DNA of 64,000 bases from Marasmius tenuissimus (lineage: Eukaryota; Basidiomycota; Agaricomycetes; Agaricales; Marasmiaceae). The translations under genes were made by a program, and so were the position numbers. The stretch is taken from positions 930,001 through 994,000 of the forward strand of contig JAQOTA010000069.1 in assembly GCA_029532415.1 (NCBI GenBank). Reading direction: 5' to 3'. The notes below the pieces were generated by a model. The model did not search any database and was not told the DNA's origin. It was given only the letters and a program-made list of their open reading frames with translations. Positions 56,130 through 64,000 of this stretch are shown one piece after another; within the stretch, counting starts at the first letter, position 1, and every line of letters begins with the position of its first letter.

Positions 56130-57408
56130 GCGTTGAACGTCTACAGAAGCTGATATGTACTCACAGTAAGCAAAAACAATCTCGTGTTTCCGTGATCGTG
56201 TTGAAAAGATGTTTCTAGATTCGTTATGTATTCCGTTGTTTCGTGATGGATCGTTATTTCGTGAATCGTTATTCTCGTTTTGATTGCTCCTAGAGTCCAA
56301 ACAAGGGGAGCCGACCGAAGAAGGCTCACTGCGAGTACACAACCGAAGAAGGCTCACTGCGAGTACGCAACCGAAGAAGCTGTACTATCTTGTATGCTAT
56401 CTTGTGCTGGAATGTACTGATGAATACAGGGAAATCAAATTCTTGGTGCTGCTTACTATGGCCAGGGTGTCCAGCGCAAATTAGCACGAATCGATCGGGC
56501 TCACACTTGGCGAGGAGGTGCCTAGCACCGTTTTTGCGGTCCCTTGAGGCGTTCAGCTGGATCTTGAACTCGAGAATACCGCCGATGTGCTCAGCACAGG
56601 ATCCCGAGATATGAACCAACCGCAGAAGGCTCATTTCATCCGGCTACAGCTACCGCAGAAGCTGTATGGATATGGAACGTGGCATATTCGCAATGTTGAA
56701 GGTATCCAGTCTGGCTCGGAATTGTCGAAGGTGCCCAGCACCGAAGTCTGAGTTCTGAGCCAACCGAAGAAAGCTCAATTCACCCGACTACAGCTACCGC
56801 AGAAGCTATAGGGGATGTGGAACGTGGCGGTCGCAAGGAGTCTTGAGGTCTTGAAGTCGATATGCTGAAGTAAGAGTTGTCAATTTTTCCATCTGAATTT
56901 GAGCGACAGACTTACCATTGAGTTGAATAGCTTGATGAGGGGGCAGTCAGTCTGCTGTAGCGGACAACGCTCAAATCTCGACCGTAGAAGAGATGGTGGA
57001 ACACTGCTCAGTTAGAGTGGGAAAAATCAACAATTTTGTTTGACTCCGCTTGGAGCCCTGCTCAGTCAAACAACAGCTAACAACAGCTTTGGCCTTCTAC
57101 TTCTGTCACTTGAGTCAGACGCGCGCAACGTCCATCCTTCATACCTCTCAACCATACCCATACCCAGCCATACCCAACTATATCCAACTTCAACTTCACT
57201 ACTCCACTTCGGTAGAGTACTTGAGCGGTCTTCTGTGGCCGACTGCATCCTGCACTCTGATTTTCGATCTCACTTGCTACGCGTTGCACGCGTTTTTGTT
57301 TGTCAGTAAGCTCCAAAATATCAGTCCTAATTCATGCGGAATACCTTACAAGCCAATGCCAGTGTTCTCTCTCCAATGGCAGAAGGCAAGTAGTACCAAC
57401 GCTCCTTT
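56130..57408. other. Spacer with imperfect tandem repeats
   Basis: At 56311-56370 the unit AACCGAAGAAGGCTCACTGC is repeated in tandem. Longer degenerate copies of a related unit (ACCGCAGAAGGCTCA, GCTACAGCTACCGCAGAAGC) occur at 56610-56680 and 56755-56830. From about 57040 the sequence is CAT/ACC-rich and may hold the promoter and leader of the gene at 57409. No coding region is supported. Confidence 0.5.
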
Positions 57409-59704
57409 ATGGAAGAGCTGTGGGCTTTCTGTTCCGCTCCTCTGAGGAAGAGCTGGTTCATCATCGCAAGTTCTGACTTATCTACAGGTCTCTTACCCAT
57501 CCAATCAAACGAGGGCAGAGTTGGTGCGGTTTTTAAGGACATGGAAGTTTTTGTAACAACACCCAATGCTGAAGTCGTATTTGATCCTCTTCGCGGCGTT
57601 CGCTCGATTCATTTGAGAAAGGATGACCATTTTGGCCTCGAAGACCCGTTGTTCTTCCCGCAACCTTTCAGTCTTGCATGTCCCCATCTCGCCTTGATTC
57701 CTCTCCCAACGACAGATCTCAAGAATACCAATTTCGTCTGCTGGCATCGTCCAACTACCCACGATTTCGAGTTTGTCAATCATGAGGACCAGTCAGGATC
57801 TTCGGCAGGACTTGGCCTTTTCACGAAAGTCCTTCATACGCAACTACGAGATGTAGTTTCTTGGGCCACAGATCGTATCACGGCGCTACGCGAATCTCAC
57901 CAATCCCTCACTTCCGACAAGTTCATACAGAACTACTTCACCAGTCTACAGTGGCTGCTTGCCCAGTTAAATTGTGCTTGCGGGTACTCTCGTTCATTGC
58001 GCACATTTGCTATCATCCAGCGGATCTGCTTGGAGCTTAATGCCCGCATTACCTGGTTGGTTGACTTCGCTAACCGCTGGGAAAACACCGACGCCGTTGT
58101 ATTTGTTGAAGTCCACAAACCTTTGCGAGTCGTTGGCGCACTGGCCGGGAACACCGAGCTAGCGCAAAGACTGTGGTCTTTAGGTGAGTGTTCTTTCCTT
58201 GTCCATTTCTCTATTTTCCTCAGGGGCTCAGAGGTCTTTTAGGTGTTCCGGCGTGGTTGGTTTGACCATTGGGCGAGAAGAATCCCGGTTTACGAGTCCT
58301 CAAGTGGATAGATTCCCCCGACCCTGTGGAGAGCCTGAGTCTGCAGACCGGTGGCTTCTGTCTATCCCTGGAGGATAGCGATCCGCCCAATCCTGTGGTA
58401 TGGAGTGGTTGCATCAGGCTCCAGAATTTTGATCAATACAAAATGATGTCGCATGAGCTTCGAAAGTTGGCGACGGCTCATTTGTATGAAGAAGAAGAGC
58501 CAACACCTGCGTCCTCTGAACGTGAGTCTCTTGTTCCAAGCCCACATTTTTTGAACTCACGTTGCTTTAGCTCCCACAAAGCGACAGCGTCTGGATCCCA
58601 AGCCTTCCCTCGCACCTCCTCCACCTCCACCGACTACGCGAGTCAAGTTCAACAAAGTTCAGGCACCCATCATGCCCCCCTTTCTCAAACCCTGGTGACA
58701 GGCTTCAGAGCGTGTTGGAGAAACGTTCAATCCGAATGCTCACCTTACACCCCTGGGCTATTTCATGTCTGACCCCCAAATGATCGCTGTCTGTGGTCTG
58801 GAGTCCAGAAGATTCGACACGAGAATCGCGTACCTTGAAGTATGGCTGAAGCTGCGCCATGTCCTCTGTTATCGACTCCGTACGCCGACTCTGAAGCCTA
58901 TGGGCCCATCTTGATGGAGAACTGTGCTGGGCATCGAGAAGATGGGGTTCAAGGACAAAAAGGCCGCAAAACAGAAGGCAGAAGTTGAGGCTCTTCTTGT
59001 GGAGACCCTGAAGTCGGCGAATCTTGAAGTATGTTGTTTTCACTCATCTTTTGTTTGGCGTTCATGTACCTATCTCATAGAGCACGGTGGATATCAGTCG
59101 ACTGGACACGGCTAGTGTTTCCTGAAAGGGCTCAGGTATCAGTGTTGCTGCTGCTTCCAATGTGGTGCTGCAGGAGATCTTGTGGGAGCTATTCGAGATT
59201 GGATTCCGCTACAAGCTGATGATCATGGACCGGAAGTTCTATGGAGGTAAACTTCCTCACAAGGAGCGGGAGCCAGAGCTTCTGGTCACGTACCTGCGTC
59301 ATTTCAATGGATCCATTGTTCCGGCCAGTCCCGGAGAGGGCAAAGAAGGTTTTGCATCAACTGAGCTCCTTCAACGTCATATGGCCATCTGGCTATTTCT
59401 TGTCGCCATGGATGAATGGACTGGTGCTGGAAAACTGCCTGCCACTCTCCAGCGTGATTCTGCACTATGGAAGAGAATCGACCCGCACGAGACAGCCATT
59501 TCTGCTCGTGAGGTCGATGAAATTGAATATGCGGTCGCCCTGCACTATATCTCTTGTTTTGCTACCACGTTTGGGCGGGCCCCGACCCTTCCTCACCGTC
59601 TACCTGAAAGTCTTGTACAATATTGCTATGTACAATCATACTCGTACTTCGCTTTCTGCGCCTGCCTGTTAACCACGAGTGTGTGCCATGTGAACATTAT
59701 CTGA
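57409..59704 (+). pseudogene. Unknown agaricomycete-type gene (gene K) with three in-frame TGA codons
   Basis: Exons: 57409-58183, 58243-58521, 58571-59028 and 59081-59704, joined by GT-AG introns of 49-59 nt in matching phases. The frame stays correct through the first three exons except for TGA at 58263, 58696 and 58912. The last exon has one frame slip near 59145 before SNVVLQEILWELFEIGFRYK. Features include GVPAWLV, LKWIDSPDPVESLSLQ, a Pro-rich stretch with KRQRLDPKPS, then helical blocks. It resembles hypothetical proteins dispersed in mushroom genomes, from memory only; no function is known to me. It is followed by the coiled-coil gene at 59767. Confidence 0.6.
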
Positions 59705-59766
59705 TATCGACGGTTTACCCTTCTCTTTCTTGCGCCAAATTGTTCTAACCTTGATCTCGCTCGAAT

Positions 59767-60377
59767 ATGCTCACTGATTCACACAATGAACTGGATGCTG
59801 AAGGTATGCAAGCTGGATCGCTATAAATTCCTTGACTAACCCACCTTCAGATACTTGGGAGCCCCCGCATTATCTTAACGACGTAGAAAACGAGCTTCAA
59901 GAAGCGATTGAGATGCGAGACATCTCCATACAGGGCTCTAAAGACTTAAGGAGGCGCTTTCGTGAACTGCGCAAAGAGTCTCACAATCTCAAGCAGGCGA
60001 TCAGGCTTGGAAGGAGAATTGCATGTGGTGGTGGTTGTCAATGGTTGCTCCGGACGATTGTAGCGAGAAGAAGACCTACTGGGGATGGTGGCCGCCGATG
60101 GTTGGAGGATAGGTTGGAGGTAGTGCAAGGAGAGTGTGCAAGAGTCCGCGAAGGCAGGCATATATCTGCTCTTTGTCTCAAGGAGTGAGTACCTATGATT
60201 CTTCTTACATTTTGTCCCGCACTTACTGATTTCTACAGAGCTAAAGAGGAAATCAGACATTTAAGGGAAGAATGGCATGCCAAATACAAGTCATACAACA
60301 ATGAAAGAGTTATCTTTACTGCAGAAGAGGTAGCACACCTTGCCCCCTCTATCGATAGTCCTATGTCTATGTCCTAA
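59767..60377 (+). CDS. Coiled-coil-like small protein (gene L; 3 exons, 169 aa), unknown
   Basis: Exons 59767-59803, 59851-60184 and 60239-60377 join in frame; introns are 47 and 54 nt, GT-AG. It starts MLTDSHNELDAE and is mainly charged helix: LNDVENELQEAIEMRD, LRRRFRELRKESHNLKQAI, then EEIRHLREEWHAKYKSYNNE near the C-terminus. The middle has a Gly/Arg/Trp patch (CGGGCQWLLRT). There is no signal peptide. It follows gene K on the same strand with a 62-bp gap and appears intact. Function unknown; a structural or scaffolding role is only a guess. Confidence 0.6.
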
Positions 60378-60407
60378 GTACCTAAGTGTTGTACATATGC
60401 CTACTTA

Positions 60408-63400
60408 TCATTGTATCCGTGCCTTCCTGATCTCTCCCACTGCCCCACCTCCTTCCCTAATTGTACTTTCAACTGACCGGCATTCACGGTCCAAACCTGC
60501 ACACACTACCAATATCTCTCTGTTGATTCCATACGTACCGGCGGGTCTACGGTACACAACAGTGTGAGTGATAAGGTGTGAAGGTTCAATAACTCCAACC
60601 TCCTCTGAGGGAGCGGCATCCATTATCTCCATCTTGAAACATAGTCGGGTGGTGAATGGAGATAGTTGTTGGTCTGGGGCCCGAAGTGCTTTGTGGACTT
60701 TCACAAACATAAAGATTCATGCTGTGTTGTGTAAAGGAATCTCGAAGATGGTGTGAATAAAGCCTGTAAGCTTGGCACTTTGATTGTAGTTGTGAAACTG
60801 GACGGAGCTATTCCCATCATGATACTTGTAACAGCTGAAAGTGACATTGTTGTGGCAGAAGCGTTTGAGAGGTTTACCAAGGCGAGGAAGGACTGTGGAA
60901 TTTGGATGAGGATTGTTAGCGTTCCATGCACACCAGCGTTGGCGGGGTTCCTTGGACCGGAGGTAGGCAAGAATTTGGTGGTAGTGATTGAATGAGTCAT
61001 CCTCACTGGTCATTTCAAGAAGTTCACTATCTGTGCAGATTTGTGCCTGTTCACTGCTACTGAGAGGTCGTTGGTCGGCATTGATAGATGATGGTGGAGT
61101 TTGGAAGAGTGTTTTGGCAAATTCTTGTAACTCGGGGGACTCCAGAGAGAGATATCCATCAAGGTAAGCCTGTAGCCGCCCCAGAGTACACATATGGCGA
61201 AGCATTGTATAGTCATGTTCATCTGGCCTGTTATGAACATCATGCAAGAGTAATCAACCTCAAGGACTCACAGATCTTCCTATTTGTGGAAATTTGCTGG
61301 AACTTCCCATTGAGCTGCTCTCCTGGCATCTCGCTGACCAAAGTAAGTGGCCCCCAATGCTTCATCAGCTCAACATTATGTCCAGCATAGTGATCATTGG
61401 GCTTTGACGTATATCCAGGAAAAACTGCCTTTGTAGACTTCCGATATTCTGTGTAGTGGTGTCTGTATGCTTCTGCCTCCTCATACGATGTTGAGTACGC
61501 CATGACAATATTGGTTGCTGCAACAAGGTGATAGAAATTGTCCAGAAGTTGGATGTTGTTATTGGTGCAGTGTGGATAATACCACAGCTCAGGAATGATG
61601 AGGGGAAATACCACAGTAAATAGGAGGACGTATTCTGTTGCTTTGAGCTTTCCATGACTGGCTTCTCCAAGATTTTTGGAGGCCGATGAACATGAGAAGG
61701 GAGTGGAAGGTCAGAAATGCAGGCACGTATTGCAGTAAGCTCGCTACGTGTGAATGTGAAGGGGGGTGGTTGGTAATCAGAGTCCCCAGAGTCTGATTCA
61801 TCAGCCCGAGGAGGTTGTACGGTCGAATCAGATAAGGGCGTTTGGGCAGGTGATATTGGAGTCTGAGAGGGAGATGAAGGGGTGTGAGAGGGGGGTGGAT
61901 TTTCGCCCTCTTCAGTTTGAAAGGACTGTGAGGACCATGATGAATGGAAGGCCTGGTACCCCCTGATCAGCTCATAATCTTCATCCTCACTAGTACTTGC
62001 CAGTGATGCCACTTCATCCTCCAGTTCCTCAAAGTCTACCTCCAGTGCAAAGTCGTCTTCGGCAGGATCAACCTCTATATTCCACTTCTGCCTGAGGTGG
62101 GATTGTAGATAGCCATGTGCAGTATTGTGCATACAACCAAGAAGAACATTTTCAACAGATGCTGTTCTCCAGTTTGGTAAATCATGCAGTGGTGTCCATC
62201 GCACACCATTCTTTGTAGCTGTCTGTTGTCGATCTACAACTGTTGTTTGAATCTGCCAGTCTGCAACCTGTTTAGCAACAGTTTGGCTATCATGTGGCTT
62301 CCATGTCTCTGTATTCCACTCTTCAACATCTTCAGATCTCTCCAGGCACCAGGAGCAGTATAGATTAGCACTATGGCTAAGAAAACCAGATGCTAGCCGT
62401 GCAGCCTCCAGATCGGCAATGAGCGGCACTAAGGCAACCCGTCGTTTCACTGTTTCTGGAAAACGGTGTGTCCGCACAGATTGTGCATGCCACCAGGGGA
62501 TAATCTGATTTGTAATGTGGCTGAGAACGTGTGGAAGTGCAGCAACACTGGGCTTGTGTGGACCAGGTATGATTCCAACAATGTAAACATTTTCGGGTAG
62601 GTATCGGATGTCAGGGGAAAGGTGAAGGCAGCACATAATGACTGCACCTGAGGATATGTTCTTGCCAGTGATTTTATTGGTAAAAGGGTTGAATCAGTCG
62701 ATATAGAGACCAAACACAAGATTCCCTTCGGTTAAAGGGAATCCAGGTATGGTATGCCATGCTTGACTTTCCCATGTGTTGCGGAGGACACCATTCTGTG
62801 TCATGGGAGTTCGATAGGATTCATCGAAAAGGCCCTCAACCCCTGGACGCTGTAGAAAGAACTCCAACCATTCCTGAAATGACTGCAAGGTAAATATCCG
62901 CTTTGGAACCATTTTTTGAAGGTCACCCAGTCGACGTCTCTCTTTCATGAGTTCTCCACAAACACGGCCTCGGACTGTGCTTCCTTTATGTGTACATCTG
63001 TCAGGAACAGCATGGAGTGGATACTGGGTGAAACACCGAGGGCAGGAAGCTGTTTGTATGAGATCTGGTCTCAGATTGAGGTGCTTCAGGACCGAACGGA
63101 CATCAAGAGGTATGGTGGGTAATGGAAAGGGATAATGTAGACCATTGCCGACTATTTGTGAGAGGAGGCTGAAGACATGACCCAGAATTGTGTGAAGAGA
63201 TTTGAGAACAATGTTGGTTGTTTTGCGGCTTGCACCACCCTTGAGGTGTAGCCACGCTGCCAGTATGCAGACCATCTTTGTGATTTTAGGGACAGCACTA
63301 TCAAGATCTACTCTCAATATCATCAGCATGGTCATAATATATTCCTCGGAGCATCATACGACTAACCCAATCCCTCAAGAATGTCTTGGAGCTCATCAAG

Positions 63401-63631
63401 GTCAATGCTATCATCAACATTGTCCTTGCCAGATCCTTCATCTGTAGAAGATGGCTCTTCACCTGCCTGGGATCTGTCTGCATCAAAATGCTTCCTCTGA
63501 GTAGACTCGCTGACAAGCTGCCCTGGCATCCTCACCCCAGTAGTGGATGTATACTCCTGACGACAACAAATTGTACATCCGTAATGATACAGCCGCTGCT
63601 GTTCCCCTCGCTTTGGGTGGGCTGAGGCCAT
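60408..63631 (-). pseudogene. CACTA/EnSpm transposase, tnp2 type, decayed
   Basis: Minus strand. The N-terminal frame starts MASAHPKRGEQQRLYHYGC. The tnp2 core follows: CPRCFTQYPLHAVPDRC, then LYID stop FNPF, then YLPENVYIVGIIPGPHKPS, and DLEAARLASGFLSHSANLYC with CSWC. Basidiomycete tnp2 proteins have D-W-F-N-P at the third of these, so a Trp codon became TGA (near 62693). Near 61675 a short A-run has lost one base; downstream the frame continues as NLGEASHGKLKATEYVLLF. The later part (HYAGHNVELMKHWGPL, GEQLNGKFQQISTNRK) matches the C-terminal region of the family. Further introns or breaks lie at 61250-61200 and 60715. No terminal repeats were identified. Confidence 0.72.
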
Positions 63632-64000
63632 TAAAGCCTATTGAACTAAGAGCTACAACCACAATCAACTATATATATGCCTCTGATAGGAAATCAGCGT
63701 GAGACAACAGGCGTTCAAGGAAGCTAATAATGGGGGAACTATGTAGAAGACCGTAGTTCTCTACATGGACTTTTAGGTCCTGCCACACCAGCTTCCCGCC
63801 ACGTTGCGTTCAAACAGAGACCCTGAGTCAAAGGCCGAACAGAGGACCTGGGATGGGCTTGTTTGAACCTAGCCTTGTTCTACTATCAGTGTAAGCAGAC
63901 AATTGATGGTTGGGTCCCAACTCCGTAGTCTGCAGCTCAGATGAAGACAAACTACAGAGTCTAGGGAGAGGAAATCAATGTTATATTATACAGCCCTGTT
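63632..64000. other. No gene recognised
   Basis: Upstream region of the tnp2 transposase. A short palindrome (CTATGTAGA...TCTCTACATGG, near 63740-63770) is present. No clear CACTA terminus was found before the window ends. Confidence 0.35.

Noticed and set aside
57409..59028. Selenocysteine or general TGA recoding to explain TGA codons in gene K
   Set aside because: Intact genes in the window end at TGA (for example the NRAMP and small gene), and selenoproteins are not expected in this group of fungi.
60408..63631. Assignment of the transposase to the KDZ group
   Set aside because: The motifs D-W-F-N-P, PENVYIVGIIPGP and the C-terminal GH...LMKHWGP pattern fit tnp2-type CACTA transposases better.
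1..64000. CRISPR arrays, rRNA and tRNA genes
   Set aside because: No regularly spaced repeats and no recognisable RNA gene were seen; the sequence is eukaryotic with introns and LTR retrotransposons.

Overview
This window looks like nuclear DNA of a basidiomycete fungus, most likely an agaricomycete. Genes have several short GT-AG introns (about 45-90 nt) with CTAAC-type branch sites. There is a NACHT-type P-loop (NLR-like) gene of the kind common in mushroom genomes. The mobile DNA is typical of that group: Ty1/copia and Ty3/gypsy elements, a tnp2-type CACTA transposase, and hAT-like and CACTA-like miniature elements. No rRNA, tRNA or CRISPR was recognised. The exact species cannot be told from the sequence.

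1-17.6 kb and 32.7-34 kb: a decayed tandem array of one ancestral unit. The unit holds an NRAMP metal-ion transporter on the minus strand and a small unknown protein on the plus strand. The only intact transporter copy is at 6686-8842 (nine exons, about 559 aa). The only intact copy of the small gene is at 4492-5285 (three exons, 220 aa). Fragments of other copies lie at 1831-2007, 2296-2930, 9698-10458 and 14459-17649. A NACHT gene (10986-13849) sits between the second and third units. hAT-like miniature elements with perfect 8-bp target duplications are at 596-1299 and 16913-17469.

17.65-32.72 kb: a nest of copia elements. An old element begins at 17650; its LTR holds a CACTA-type miniature element and its leader holds a third hAT-like one. 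A minus-strand copy of the same family starts at 20614. It is joined head-to-head at 30475/30476 to a plus-strand half copy, giving a 2249-bp inverted repeat with arms of equal length. Both arms share the same broken reverse transcriptase. A younger, nearly intact copia of a second family (23762-30089) is nested inside, with a 5-bp target duplication and LTRs that differ at two positions.

34.4-39.3 kb: a broken Ty3/gypsy element with a solo LTR in its gag. 40-45.5 kb: low-copy host genes. These are a T5orf172/GIY-YIG-like gene, a small coiled-coil gene, and two unknown genes sharing a W/G-rich motif. A gypsy chromovirus on the minus strand (about 45436-54633) separates these from a third W/G-motif gene (54618-56129) and may have split one host gene. 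This gypsy carries an unusual third ORF between integrase and the 3' LTR.

57.4-60.4 kb: an unknown gene kept in frame across three exons apart from three TGA codons, followed by an intact small coiled-coil gene. 60.4-63.6 kb: a decayed tnp2-type CACTA transposase. Several inactivating changes in the repeats look like C-to-T or G-to-A change at CpG sites.
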